From Bog-950 sp964615305 (GTDB taxonomy: Bacteria; Bacteroidota; Bacteroidia; Chitinophagales; LD1): a stretch of 64,000 nucleotides of DNA. Positions 35,186-44,973 of the stretch are shown here, piece by piece; positions within the stretch are counted from its first letter, which is position 1; every line of letters begins with the position of its first letter. The stretch spans positions 233,060 through 297,059 of the forward strand of contig CAZTNA010000003.1 in the NCBI GenBank assembly GCA_964615305.1, given 5' to 3'. The translations under genes and the position numbers were made by a program. Below the pieces are notes generated by a model. That model worked only from the letters and a program-made list of their open reading frames with translations, made no database searches and was not told the origin of the DNA.

Positions 35186-35761
35186 ATGATTATAATTGAC
35201 GACAAAACTATAAGCGATGATGTAGTGGAAGAGCAGTTTGTGTGCGACCTGACCGCCTGTAAAGGTGCATGTTGTATTGCAGGAGACTTTGGCGCACCCC
35301 TCGATAAAAACGAACTGCAAATACTCGATGACATCTACGAAAAGGTTAAACCATATCTGACTCCCGAAGGTGTTTCAACCATTGAGAAAGAAGGCAAATA
35401 TGTTTATGTAAAAGAAAACAAAGAGTGGTGTACTACACTAATGAATAAGAGTGAGGGCTGCTCTTGGTTAGTGCGCGACAAAAACGGTGTGGTGGGTTGT
35501 GGAATAGAACAAGCGTATAATGATGGTGTTATTGACTGGAAAAAGCCAATTAGTTGCCACTTGTACCCGATACGCATTACAAAGTATAAGCAGTATGACG
35601 CGGTGAACTATGAGCGTTGGCATGTATGCAAAGCCGCCTGTAAAAATGGGAAAGCATTAAAAGTGCCCGTTTACAAGTTTTTGAAAGAAGCACTTATAAG
35701 AAAATACGGGGAAGATTTTTATGAAGCATTAGAATTAACTGTGCAACACAAAGAACAGTAA
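35186..35761 (+). CDS. DUF3109 family cysteine-rich protein
   Basis: The 191-residue protein shows the conserved pattern of DUF3109: VCDLTACKGACCIAGDFGAPL near the N-terminus, then EWCTTLMNKSEGCSWLV, GCGIEQAYNDGVIDWKKPISCHLYPIRI and YERWHVCKAACKNGK. The spaced Cys residues resemble the YkgJ-type CxxCxxxCC clusters and may bind zinc or an iron-sulfur cluster. There is no signal peptide, so it is cytoplasmic. The function is not established. It stands between the TraB/GumN gene and a convergent operon. Confidence 0.92.
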   Translation: MIIIDDKTISDDVVEEQFVCDLTACKGACCIAGDFGAPLDKNELQILDDIYEKVKPYLTPEGVSTIEKEGKYVYVKENKEWCTTLMNKSEGCSWLVRDKNGVVGCGIEQAYNDGVIDWKKPISCHLYPIRITKYKQYDAVNYERWHVCKAACKNGKALKVPVYKFLKEALIRKYGEDFYEALELTVQHKEQ

Positions 35762-35769
35762 AGGTCTAT

Positions 35770-36639
35770 CTATGCGAGCGTTACCCATTCGCAACATAAA
35801 TGCTCAATAGATAAAGACCGGGTTGCGCTTCCAATTTTTATTAACGCTTGTTTTGCATTTTCTAATCCTAGATGACGCACCGAATAGTCGCTACTCCATA
35901 CAGTTCGCAATAACCACGTACGTGCATCTACTTCGCTCATATTAAAGCGTTCCTGTAATAACGCTACCGAATTAGGAGAGACAACAAATGCGGCACTTTC
36001 TTTATTAATAACTTCAAGGACCTTTTTAATTGCATCTTTCTTTAGTTTCAATGCCCCATCGCTAGCCACTATCAAAAAACTACTCCAGGGCGCGCTGAAC
36101 TCACCAATCATTCGCAATGTTTTATCTTCTACAAACGGCTTAGTGGTATATTTCTCCCAATAAAACACCTGTGTTTGGTTATCAGACAGAGATTTAAGTG
36201 CCCCATCAATACTTTGCACTTCTACTAAATCTTCTGCATTAATTTTTTCACCTCTCTGTTGAGCATGAATCATGGCCATTAAATGAGAGCCGGAACCGTA
36301 TTTGCTAATTGCATATTTCTTGGGCAAACGATTGTAAACTGAATTGAATGAGGAGTTTATGCCTGTAAAAATTCCCCATCCAAGAGGCGAAGTGATATAC
36401 TCTTTTACAATTTTTGCGTTTAACCCTTTTGCCGCAGCGGACAAAAAGCCTTCTGTGAGCAGTATTGCTAAATCCAGCTCTCCTGTTTTTAAGGCTTCTG
36501 TCATTACACCGGTACCTCCGGCAAAAAATTTCCAGCTAAGTTGAATACCCGTTTCAGCAAACCTGTTTTGTTCAGCCGCTAAGCTCCATGGCAAGTTGAA
36601 GTGTTCTGTTACGCCTCCAATTTTTAACTCGTTGCTCAT
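35770..36639 (-). CDS. Periplasmic-binding-protein-like (type II fold) cytoplasmic protein
   Basis: The 289-residue protein resembles NMT1/THI5-like ABC substrate-binding proteins: KIGGVTEHFNLPWSLAAEQNRFAETGIQLSWKFFAGGTGVMTEALKTGELDLAILLTEG, then YAISKYGSGSHLMAMIHAQQRG. It has no signal peptide or lipobox and no ABC permease or ATPase gene nearby. It resembles the Ca3427-type soluble proteins that keep this fold as stand-alone ligand binders; that match is from memory. Its start overlaps the stop of the upstream hydrolase by 4 bp (ATGA), so the two are translationally coupled. Confidence 0.8.
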   Translation of the reverse strand: MSNELKIGGVTEHFNLPWSLAAEQNRFAETGIQLSWKFFAGGTGVMTEALKTGELDLAILLTEGFLSAAAKGLNAKIVKEYITSPLGWGIFTGINSSFNSVYNRLPKKYAISKYGSGSHLMAMIHAQQRGEKINAEDLVEVQSIDGALKSLSDNQTQVFYWEKYTTKPFVEDKTLRMIGEFSAPWSSFLIVASDGALKLKKDAIKKVLEVINKESAAFVVSPNSVALLQERFNMSEVDARTWLLRTVWSSDYSVRHLGLENAKQALIKIGSATRSLSIEHLCCEWVTLA

Positions 36640-37496
36640 TTTTTAAAAAATTCTATGCTGGCGGTTACTGCGTGCTGCAAATCTGACGGAAGGCTTTTTT
36701 CTGTGTAAGGGTGTTTTCCTCCAAAATTGTGGTTGCTGTTTTCTATTAGCAACAGTTCAGAGTTTTTGTTCCATTCATGCATTTCAATGGCAGCTTCTAC
36801 GGGTATTGTTTCGTCTTTTGTGCCGTGTAGAATCAAGAATGGAATTTGAAGGTTTTTTACAGCATCGGGCACAAACAATCGGTGTAGGTTGGCAAAATAG
36901 TTTTCATACATCTGCCATTTAATAGGCATTTGCTGCCCCGTTCGCGAGTTACCAATATAAACCACACCTTCTCGTTTTATGTATTCCAACTCTTCTTTGC
37001 TCCAAACTTTGCTAAACTCATTAACACTGCCCCAAGTGCAAATTTTCTTAACCCTTCGGTCTTCATTTGCCTTCAAAATGGTGAGCCCACCCCCGCGGCT
37101 GTGCCCCATCAAATACAACTTCGTTGCATTACACTCCAATTTTTCAACAGGAAACTCAGGTGAAAAAATCCAGTCAATTACTACCCCAAGATCATCCATT
37201 GCAATAGAAAGATTGTCGTTACCGAACGCATCGAGATCAACAAACTCTGTAGGATTGTCTATGCTGGTTCCATTATGCGAAAAATTAAACTTTACAAAAA
37301 CAAATCCGGCTTCGGCAAATTGTTGGGCTACTGTGTTGTAAGCCCCCCAGTCTTTAAACCCTTTAAAGCCATGGCTAAACAGCACTATTGGTTTAGCGTG
37401 AGCGTTTTCAATATAAAAAACATCTGCCAAAAAACTTCGATGGTGTTTGCTATGTAAAACAATATTGAGTAATGCTGTAATCATTGGTGCTAACAT
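36636..37496 (-). CDS. Alpha/beta hydrolase (dienelactone-hydrolase-like)
   Basis: The 286-residue protein has a complete triad: Ser in LMGHSRGGGLT, Asp in ILHGTKDETIPVEAA and His in IENSNHNFGGKHP. The oxyanion region reads IVLFSHGFKGFKDWGAYN. There is no convincing signal peptide, so it is probably cytoplasmic. The start is ATG 37496, or ATG 37484 four residues later. It is the first gene of a two-gene operon, and the binding-protein-like gene begins at its stop codon, which suggests that both act on the same small molecule. The substrate is unknown. Confidence 0.88.
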   Translation of the reverse strand: MLAPMITALLNIVLHSKHHRSFLADVFYIENAHAKPIVLFSHGFKGFKDWGAYNTVAQQFAEAGFVFVKFNFSHNGTSIDNPTEFVDLDAFGNDNLSIAMDDLGVVIDWIFSPEFPVEKLECNATKLYLMGHSRGGGLTILKANEDRRVKKICTWGSVNEFSKVWSKEELEYIKREGVVYIGNSRTGQQMPIKWQMYENYFANLHRLFVPDAVKNLQIPFLILHGTKDETIPVEAAIEMHEWNKNSELLLIENSNHNFGGKHPYTEKSLPSDLQHAVTASIEFFKK

Positions 37497-37597
37497 AGCA
37501 GAGATAAGTAAATGAGAAGCTATAAGCCGGCTCGTTTATAGTTTGTGCTGGGATAAATCAGGTGGTATAGTCACCGCAGTTGTTACATTCGCCCTGC

Positions 37598-38572
37598 ATG
37601 GCTTTGCATTTAGATGAAATTAGAAAACCGATTGCCAAAGAGCTCGATGAGTTTGAAATTCGCTTTAGAGAAAGCATGAAAAGCAAAGCACCACTGCTCG
37701 ACCGAATAACCCATTACATAGTAACCAGAAAAGGAAAGCAAATGAGACCCATGTTTGTTTTTCTTTCAGCTAAACTTTGTGGCGAGCTCAATGAAGCTAC
37801 CTATGTAGCGGCTTCTCTGGTCGAAATTTTACATACAGCCACTTTAGTGCATGATGATGTAGTTGATGATTCGTATCAGCGAAGAGGTTTTTTTTCGATT
37901 AATGCTCTTTGGAAAAACAAAATTGCCGTATTGGTAGGTGATTATTTATTGTCGAAAGGGCTGTTGGTTTCGGTAGAAAACAAACAGTACCAGTTACTCG
38001 AAATACTATCTAACACTATACGCGAAATGAGCGAAGGTGAACTGCTGCAACTCGAAAAAGCGAGAAGACTTGATATTCAGGAAGACATATACTTTGAAAT
38101 TATTCGATGCAAAACAGCTTCGTTAATTGCATCTGCTTGCGCATGCGGGGCTTCTACCACCACCACTGACGAAAGAAAAATTGCCCATGTAAAATTAATG
38201 GGAGAAAAAATAGGCATAGCTTTTCAGATAAAAGATGACCTGTTTGATTACGAAGAGGCCGAGGTGGGTAAGCCGCGAGGTATAGATATTAAAGAGAGAA
38301 AAATGACGTTGCCGCTCATTTATACACTTAACAAAGTAAGCAGGGGCGAGCGCAATAAAATGATAAACGTGGTAAAAAACGACAACCAAAATCCGGAAAA
38401 AGTTCGGTGGTTGATTGATACAGTGCGCGCCAACGGGGGCATGGATTATGCCCGAAAAAAAATGGAAGATTTTCGCGATGCGGCCATTACATTGCTTAAA
38501 GAATTTCCGGTAAGCGAATCAAGAAATTCAGTTGAGCAGCTTATTGAGTTTACAATATCCAGACAGATTTAA
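37598..38572 (+). CDS. Polyprenyl (all-trans) diphosphate synthase
   Basis: The 324-residue enzyme elongates isoprenoid diphosphates with IPP. The first Asp-rich motif is LVHDDVVDD and the second is IKDDLFDYE; the basic motif GKQMRPMFVFLSAKL precedes the first. The motif upstream of the FARM lacks bulky aromatic stops (LVEILHTATLVHDD), which suggests a long-chain product such as the menaquinone side chain, as in IspB-type enzymes. I placed the start at ATG 37598; a TTG at 37580 would add six residues. The GH3-type gene follows after 11 bp on the same strand. Confidence 0.92.
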   Translation: MALHLDEIRKPIAKELDEFEIRFRESMKSKAPLLDRITHYIVTRKGKQMRPMFVFLSAKLCGELNEATYVAASLVEILHTATLVHDDVVDDSYQRRGFFSINALWKNKIAVLVGDYLLSKGLLVSVENKQYQLLEILSNTIREMSEGELLQLEKARRLDIQEDIYFEIIRCKTASLIASACACGASTTTTDERKIAHVKLMGEKIGIAFQIKDDLFDYEEAEVGKPRGIDIKERKMTLPLIYTLNKVSRGERNKMINVVKNDNQNPEKVRWLIDTVRANGGMDYARKKMEDFRDAAITLLKEFPVSESRNSVEQLIEFTISRQI

Positions 38573-38583
38573 AAGCACCTTTT

Positions 38584-40098
38584 ATGCTTTTCGATTTGAA
38601 AAACATTCTGTTTCGCGCGTATTTAAAAGTGGTTTATCCTCCAGAGTTTACCCAAGAGAAATCGCTTCGTCACCAAAAAAAAATATTTAGGAACATACTG
38701 AATGAAATTTCGGGTACTCTGCTGGCAAACAATTTAAAACTCAATCAGGTTAAAACGTATCAGGACTTTAACAAAACAATTCCTATAACACGGTTTGATT
38801 TCTACGCTCCATATATTGAACTCATCTCTTCGGGAGAAAAGAAAGTAATGACAAGCAAACCGGTCAAGTGGTTTGCAAAAACAGCGGGTACCACGAGCGG
38901 TAAAAGCAAGATGGTTCCTATCACTTTGCAGATTATGCGCCAATGCCACGTGCGCGGTAGTTTTTTTGCGTTATCAAAAATTCATCAAAACAACAAACAA
39001 TTGAACTTACTTGGTCATAAAAACCTACTTATACCCGGAGGAATTTATGATACACTTGCTTCAGGAATAATTGTAGGCGATATATCAGCTATACTTGTTC
39101 GTAATGTTCCGGCACTTTATAGAGCTTTTTACGCACCCTCTATTGGCGTGCAAATAAGCCCCCATTGGGAAAGCAAACTAGAAGCAACGGCAAGTGAAAT
39201 TGTGAAAGAAGATATAGGAACAATGAGCGGAGTGCCTACTTGGCTGCTTTCTGTTTTTCAGAAAACGAAACAGAAAGTAGAATTCGACAAACTAACCGAT
39301 GTTTGGAAAAACCTGCAAGTATATTTTCATGGTGGAGTAAGTTTTGAACCCTACCGAAAACAGTTTCAAGATTTGGTGGGCAAAAGCGACTTTGTGTTTT
39401 ACGAAGTATATAATGCCACAGAAGGCTTTTTCGGTATTCAGGAAAACTTGCATAGTAACAACCTACTGCTGCTTACCGATAATTTTATTTTTTATGAGTT
39501 TATACCTCTAAAAAATCTGCATAGCGGTGACGAAAGGGCCATAGAATTAAGCGAAGTAAAAACCGGAGATCCTTATGCACTTGTTGTAACTGCCCCAAAT
39601 GGTCTTGTGAGGTATTTGGTAGGTGATGTAATTGCTTTTCAAACATTAAACCCATACACGTTTAAGATTACAGGCAGAACTCAAGAATATATAAATGCTT
39701 TTGGCGAGGATTTGATGTTGAACAATGTGGAGTGCGCGCTACTTAAAACCAACCGGGAATTAAATACAGAGATCAGCGATTTTACAGTAGCGCCTTGCTA
39801 TATTAGTATTGAAAAGAAAGGAAAAATTCAGTTTGCCATTGAGTTTTTAAAACAACCAGATGACGTTTCAAAGTACGAAACACTGTTGGACATTAATTTG
39901 CAAACCGAAAACTCTAACTACAAGCAAAAGAGAGCTAATGACTTGGCACTGTCTGTTTGTGAGGTTATTTGTTTGCCACAGGGAACATTTTATAAATGGC
40001 TGAGTTCAAAAAACAAACTAGGAGGACAAAACAAAGTGCCAAGACTTGTTAACGGGCGAAATTTTATAGATGAGTTGCTGAGTGAAGCACACAAATAA
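38584..40098 (+). CDS. GH3 auxin-responsive-promoter family adenylating enzyme
   Basis: The 504-residue protein belongs to the GH3 branch of the ANL adenylate-forming superfamily. The P-loop-like motif TAGTTSGKSKMVPIT is near residues 99-113. Further GH3 signatures are PSIGVQISPHWESKLEATA, GVPTWLLSVFQK, VYFHGGVSFEPYRKQF, YNATEGFFGIQ, RYLVGDVIAF and KITGRTQEYINAFGEDLML. In plants GH3 enzymes join amino acids to jasmonate or auxin; the bacterial substrates are unknown. It starts 11 bp after the polyprenyl synthase stop, so the two are probably co-transcribed. Confidence 0.9.
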   Translation: MLFDLKNILFRAYLKVVYPPEFTQEKSLRHQKKIFRNILNEISGTLLANNLKLNQVKTYQDFNKTIPITRFDFYAPYIELISSGEKKVMTSKPVKWFAKTAGTTSGKSKMVPITLQIMRQCHVRGSFFALSKIHQNNKQLNLLGHKNLLIPGGIYDTLASGIIVGDISAILVRNVPALYRAFYAPSIGVQISPHWESKLEATASEIVKEDIGTMSGVPTWLLSVFQKTKQKVEFDKLTDVWKNLQVYFHGGVSFEPYRKQFQDLVGKSDFVFYEVYNATEGFFGIQENLHSNNLLLLTDNFIFYEFIPLKNLHSGDERAIELSEVKTGDPYALVVTAPNGLVRYLVGDVIAFQTLNPYTFKITGRTQEYINAFGEDLMLNNVECALLKTNRELNTEISDFTVAPCYISIEKKGKIQFAIEFLKQPDDVSKYETLLDINLQTENSNYKQKRANDLALSVCEVICLPQGTFYKWLSSKNKLGGQNKVPRLVNGRNFIDELLSEAHK

Positions 40099-40190
40099 TG
40101 AATCGCGGCTAATAAATTTTTGCAATATGCGGAACATCTTGTTGCCAAAAACGTATTGAATGGTTACCTTTCGGCATATCGAAATAGATT

Positions 40191-42461
40191 TTGGAAAAAG
40201 CACCTAATACACCACAGCATAAGTACGATAACGATTTTGAAAATATCGTTGATATTTCCCCTTTCCCCATCATGATTCACAAGATGGGTTTGGTGTTATA
40301 CGCTAACTCATTGTGTAAAGACTTGCTTGATCTGGAAGACGTAAGTGAACTTGTTGGGAAAAACCTCATAGAGTTCATTCACCCGGACGACCGGGGCAAA
40401 GTAATTGAAGCAATTCAGAAAGGTGTTGCCGAAAAAATGGATAATACCATCTTGAGCAACCGAATGATTACAAAGCATGGTAGAGTATTAGATATTGAAA
40501 CTAAAAGCTCATCTGTAAATTTCAGAGGAGAGGCATGCCGTTTGGCAGTAGCTTACAACTATCATCTGCTTACCAAAGTTGAAGAAGACCTGAGAAACAA
40601 AAACCTGCTCATTGAGAAAATAGCACAGATAATTCCCGATAGCTTAATTGTAGTAGAAAGTAAATCGCGCAATGTGCTGTTTGAAAACAAACCCTTGCTT
40701 GGCTTGCTTGGTTATTCAAACAAAGATTTGGGCGATGAAGATCAATTTCAGTTTATTACCAAACTGATTCATAAAGATGATATTCCCAAATTACTTGAAT
40801 CTAGAAAATTCATTTTCGACCCGGCAAATAGTGGCAAGTATTCATCTTCAGAATATCGGATAAAAGACAAAGCCGGCAAGTGGCGCTGGATTTTAGCCCG
40901 TAGCACGGTGTTTAAAAATATTGAAGGCAGTTTAGAACAGGTCAACTTCGGAATTTCGCAAGATATAACCCAGCTAAAGGATACTGAACAAGAACTACTT
41001 CAGAGCAAATTGTTTATTGAGAAGATTGCGCATACGCTACCCAACCACATTGCGTTGTTCAACTTACAAACTTTTGAAACTGAGTATGCCAATTTCCCTA
41101 TTTGGCAAAAACTGAATTACACCGAAGACCCCGGGGTAATGAATTTTTTTCATCCCGACTACAAAGAAACAGCCACAAAAATTTTTCAAGCGCTCACAAA
41201 ACTAAAAGAGGGTGAGGTATATACTTCTTTTGCCAAATACATTACTCGTGACGGTTTAACCAAATACATGCTCACAGACGCTACGCCCTTTGAGTACGAT
41301 GCTAACGGTTCGCTTAAGCTCATTTTAGCCACCACCACTGACATGAGCGATATGAAAGAGACAGAACTAAAGCTTGAGTTAAGCGAAGAAACGCGAAAGG
41401 CTACTCTATCCGCATTGCCTGACATGGTGTTTCAGATTGACTCTGCCGGCTTGATACTAGATGTATATTCAGGCGAAGAACTCAGACAGGTGTTTGCCGA
41501 AAAAACAGCAGCAGGCAATCGGTTGACAGACTTTCTACCTCAAACGGAAGTTGACAAAATACTACAACTAATATCCAAAGCGGTACTAACAGGACAGATG
41601 CAGACAGTTGAGTTTCTAGATAAGCGTGGCGATAATGAAATGCACTTTGAACTTCGTATCAGCCGCTTAAATAGCGAGAGCGCAATTATGGTTATGCGTG
41701 ATGTGTCGCAGTTGCGAATTGCACGCGAACAACTAGATCAAAAACTGGGCGAATTGTGGACTAAAAACCAGGTTTTGGAAAAGTACATAACCAGTAATGC
41801 CGAACTGGAAAAATTCGCGTACATAGCTTCTCACGACTTGCGAGAGCCTATCAGAAGTATTGTTGGGTTCACGCAGTTGCTGCAAAAGCGCTTTGATAAC
41901 AAAATGGACATGGAGGCCAAAGAGTTTTTGGGCAACATAATAAACAGCGCGCAGCGAATGAACACACTGGTGTTGGGCTTGTTGGATTACTCGCGGGTGT
42001 CGAGCAATGGTAAGCCGTTTGTTACCACTAATCTCAACGAAGTGTTGAAAAAAGTGTTGGACGACTTGAAGATAATGATAGAAGAAACAGAAGCACAAAT
42101 AACAGTAGGCAATCTGCCAAACATAAATTGCGATGAATTGCAAATTCGGCAATTGTTTCAAAACCTGATTAGTAACGGTATAAAATTCCGCAGGCCAAAT
42201 GTGCGCCCGCAGTTAAAAATTGATGTTCATGAAATAGAAGGCAGACAAGTTTTTAATGTAACCGATAATGGTATTGGACTTGACATGAAATACAGCGAAA
42301 ATGTATTTCAGATTTTTTCGCGCCTTCATACGTCAGATAAATACCCCGGATCCGGCATTGGACTGGCGGTTTGTAAAAAGATAGTGGAACGCCACAACGG
42401 AAAAATATGGTTGGAATCTGAGCCGGGTACAGGCACTACATTTTATTTTACAACAACATAG
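40191..42461 (+). CDS. PAS-domain sensor histidine kinase
   Basis: The 756-residue protein has four PAS-like domains in tandem (about residues 15-130, 135-270, 275-395 and 400-510; for example FPIMIHKMGLVLYANSLC, YRIKDKAGKWRWILARSTVF, ALPDMVFQIDSAGLILD). A HisKA domain follows, with phosphoacceptor His548 in IASHDLREPIRSIVG. The HATPase domain has VTDNGIGLDM (N/G1) and YPGSGIGLAVCKKIVERHNG (G2). No transmembrane helix is seen, so it is probably a soluble sensor. No response regulator is adjacent. The start TTG 40191 is the best in-frame choice; the next ATG would cut into the first PAS domain. The stop abuts the convergent helicase stop with no gap. Confidence 0.92.
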   Translation: MEKAPNTPQHKYDNDFENIVDISPFPIMIHKMGLVLYANSLCKDLLDLEDVSELVGKNLIEFIHPDDRGKVIEAIQKGVAEKMDNTILSNRMITKHGRVLDIETKSSSVNFRGEACRLAVAYNYHLLTKVEEDLRNKNLLIEKIAQIIPDSLIVVESKSRNVLFENKPLLGLLGYSNKDLGDEDQFQFITKLIHKDDIPKLLESRKFIFDPANSGKYSSSEYRIKDKAGKWRWILARSTVFKNIEGSLEQVNFGISQDITQLKDTEQELLQSKLFIEKIAHTLPNHIALFNLQTFETEYANFPIWQKLNYTEDPGVMNFFHPDYKETATKIFQALTKLKEGEVYTSFAKYITRDGLTKYMLTDATPFEYDANGSLKLILATTTDMSDMKETELKLELSEETRKATLSALPDMVFQIDSAGLILDVYSGEELRQVFAEKTAAGNRLTDFLPQTEVDKILQLISKAVLTGQMQTVEFLDKRGDNEMHFELRISRLNSESAIMVMRDVSQLRIAREQLDQKLGELWTKNQVLEKYITSNAELEKFAYIASHDLREPIRSIVGFTQLLQKRFDNKMDMEAKEFLGNIINSAQRMNTLVLGLLDYSRVSSNGKPFVTTNLNEVLKKVLDDLKIMIEETEAQITVGNLPNINCDELQIRQLFQNLISNGIKFRRPNVRPQLKIDVHEIEGRQVFNVTDNGIGLDMKYSENVFQIFSRLHTSDKYPGSGIGLAVCKKIVERHNGKIWLESEPGTGTTFYFTTT

Positions 42462-44771
42462 TTATGCCTCACCGCCAAGTATTTTCACCTTGGCAAATTT
42501 CAGCATGATTTTTTTTATTCCATAAGAAGTAAAAAAAACCGATGCTATTCGGTTAACCCCGCTGCCCTCAATAGAAACTATTTTGCCCTCTCCAAATTTT
42601 TCATGCAGCACCTCCATGCCCGTTTGCAGTTTGCTTGCATCATCAGGTATAAACGGCCCTGTAAGATCATGTGATTTAGAAGTTGATGAAGGCTTGTTTT
42701 CGGCTGTTGGTTTATACGAGGGTGTAGAAACAACCCGCGAGAAAGTAGAAACAGGTTTGTGCACTTGTTGTGCGGGTGTTTTTTTTATATCGCCATGGTG
42801 CGACACAATATTGTCGGGTATTTCATTAATAAAACGGCTGGCATCACAATAATTTAACTGGCCAAACTTATATCGTGTGTTGGCATAAGTTAAATACAAT
42901 CGTTTTTCGGCACGGGTTATGGCTACATAAAACAATCTTCGTTCTTCTTCTAAGTCTTCTGTGCTATACAATGCTTGCGATCCAGGAAACAAATTTTCCT
43001 CAAGCCCTACTACATACACAACCGGAAACTCTAACCCTTTAGCGCTGTGAACAGTCATTAGGTTTACACTATCTGTATTTTCGGAATTTTTTTCGTCACC
43101 CGTAAGCAGAGTTACTGTTTGTAGAAAAGAGCCAAGTGATTTGTCGTTGGCTAATCCTGCCGCATCTTCGGCAGAAATATTTTCGTTTACTTCATCATCC
43201 TCTACAAATTCTTTTATAGAGTTGAGCAACTCTTGTATGTTTTCGTAACGCGAAATACCCTCTACGGTTTTGTCGTTATAAAGCTCTGCAATTAGTTTGG
43301 TGGTTTTGCCAATGTGGGCTGCTAAATCGTATGCAGTCATTTTTAAAATCTGAGCCGCAAAACTTTTTATCAGCATCACGAACTCTTCCATAGCGTATCG
43401 GGTTCGTGGTGGTAGTTCTGTGTTTTGAATATTTTCCAAAACATCCCACAATCGCAGGTTGTTGTTGGCCGCCAACACCTGAATTTTGTCTAACGATGTT
43501 TGACCAATACCACGTGCCGGGTAATTAATGACCCGCTTTAAAGCCTCTTCGTCATAATGGTTAACCGTTAGCTTCAAATAAGCTAACAAGTCTTTTATCT
43601 CTTTTCGTTGGTAAAAACTCATTCCTCCGTAAATTCGATACGGAATGTTAAGTCGCCTTAGGGCTTCTTCAAAAGCGCGGCTTTGTGCGTTGGTTCGGTA
43701 TAAAATACCAAACTGCTGGTTTTTAAAATGCTCTCGCATTTTTAATTCCAATATAGAATCAGCTACCCATCTGCCCTCTTCATTATCGCTGGGTGTGCGC
43801 ACTATTTTTATTGTTTCTCCCTGCTGGTTATCCGTCCAGATTTCTTTTTTAATCTGGTTTTTGTTAAAGTGAATTAACTCGTTGGCTGCTTTTACAATGT
43901 TTTGAGTGCTGCGATAGTTTTGTTCCAGTTTAAAAACCTTAAGTTCCGGAAAATCTTTTTCAAAATTTAAGATATTGTCAATAGTGGCACCGCGGAAAGC
44001 GTAAATGCTTTGGGCGTCATCGCCCACTACAGTAATGTTCTGAAACACATCCGCAATTTTTCGAACAATCTCGTATTGCAGATAGTTAGTGTCTTGAAAC
44101 TCATCTATTAAAACATAGCGGAACTTGTGCTGATACTTATAAAGCACCTCCGGAAATTTTTCAAGTATTACATGCGTGTTTAACAACAAGTCATCAAAGT
44201 CCATTGCTCCGCTCTTGAAACACCGTTCGCAATAAATTTTATACAATGAGCCTGTTTTAGGCCTTCGCTGATTTTGATCTTCGGTGAGTAGTTCTCCATC
44301 GGCCAGATAGGCATCAGGTGTTATAAGAGAGTTTTTAGCTGATGAAATACGATTATAAACCTGGTTTGGCTTATACACTTTGTCGTCTAACCCCTGCTCT
44401 TTGATAATTGTTTTTATCAACGATTTCGAATCTTCAGTATCGTAAATAGTAAAGTTTGAGGGGTATCCGATTTTCGGTGCTTCTACTCTCAGAATTCGTG
44501 CAAATACAGAGTGAAATGTACCCATGTATAACGAACGGGCGTGATTGCCCGAAATAGACTCAATTCTGTTTCGCATACTTTCCGCAGCCTTATTTGTAAA
44601 GGTAAGCGCCAGTATGCCGAAGGGGTCAGCACCATTGTTTAATAAATGAGCAATGCGGTAAGTAAGCACACGAGTTTTTCCCGAGCCAGGTCCGGCAACA
44701 ATCAGCGTAGGGCCATCGCTATTAACTACAGCTTCGCGCTGCACATCATTTAATTCATCTAAGTACGACAT
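42462..44771 (-). CDS. UvrD/PcrA-type superfamily 1 DNA helicase
   Basis: The 769-residue 3'-5' helicase has the SF1A motifs: LNDVQREAVV (Q motif), IVAGPGSGKTRVLTYRI (Walker A), YVLIDEFQDTNYLQY (motif II), VGDDAQSIYAFRGA (III), FKLEQNYRST (IV), MTVHSAKGLEFPVVYVVGLEE (V) and YVAITRAEKRLYLTYA (VI). The C-terminus carries the RNA-polymerase-binding Tudor-like domain (GMEVLHEKFGEGKIVSIEGSGV). The family acts in nucleotide excision and mismatch repair and in clearing stalled RNA polymerase. It appears as a lone gene. Length and start are typical. Confidence 0.96.
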   Translation of the reverse strand: MSYLDELNDVQREAVVNSDGPTLIVAGPGSGKTRVLTYRIAHLLNNGADPFGILALTFTNKAAESMRNRIESISGNHARSLYMGTFHSVFARILRVEAPKIGYPSNFTIYDTEDSKSLIKTIIKEQGLDDKVYKPNQVYNRISSAKNSLITPDAYLADGELLTEDQNQRRPKTGSLYKIYCERCFKSGAMDFDDLLLNTHVILEKFPEVLYKYQHKFRYVLIDEFQDTNYLQYEIVRKIADVFQNITVVGDDAQSIYAFRGATIDNILNFEKDFPELKVFKLEQNYRSTQNIVKAANELIHFNKNQIKKEIWTDNQQGETIKIVRTPSDNEEGRWVADSILELKMREHFKNQQFGILYRTNAQSRAFEEALRRLNIPYRIYGGMSFYQRKEIKDLLAYLKLTVNHYDEEALKRVINYPARGIGQTSLDKIQVLAANNNLRLWDVLENIQNTELPPRTRYAMEEFVMLIKSFAAQILKMTAYDLAAHIGKTTKLIAELYNDKTVEGISRYENIQELLNSIKEFVEDDEVNENISAEDAAGLANDKSLGSFLQTVTLLTGDEKNSENTDSVNLMTVHSAKGLEFPVVYVVGLEENLFPGSQALYSTEDLEEERRLFYVAITRAEKRLYLTYANTRYKFGQLNYCDASRFINEIPDNIVSHHGDIKKTPAQQVHKPVSTFSRVVSTPSYKPTAENKPSSTSKSHDLTGPFIPDDASKLQTGMEVLHEKFGEGKIVSIEGSGVNRIASVFFTSYGIKKIMLKFAKVKILGGEA

Positions 44772-44973
44772 ACGTGCGAATGTAATTTCGCGCTTCCGTG
44801 ATTATTTGTTTTTTACTAACAGCAGGTGTGTGATTTTAAGTCCAGGCTACCACCCTCCAGCTAGCTGCCATTTTTAACAAGAGCAATACGGCAGTTTTCT
44901 TCATGCGAAACCTTCAGTCACAAATTTTTCTTTCTTTGTTCAGAATCAATTTTTTCAAGAATAAACCGTATTC

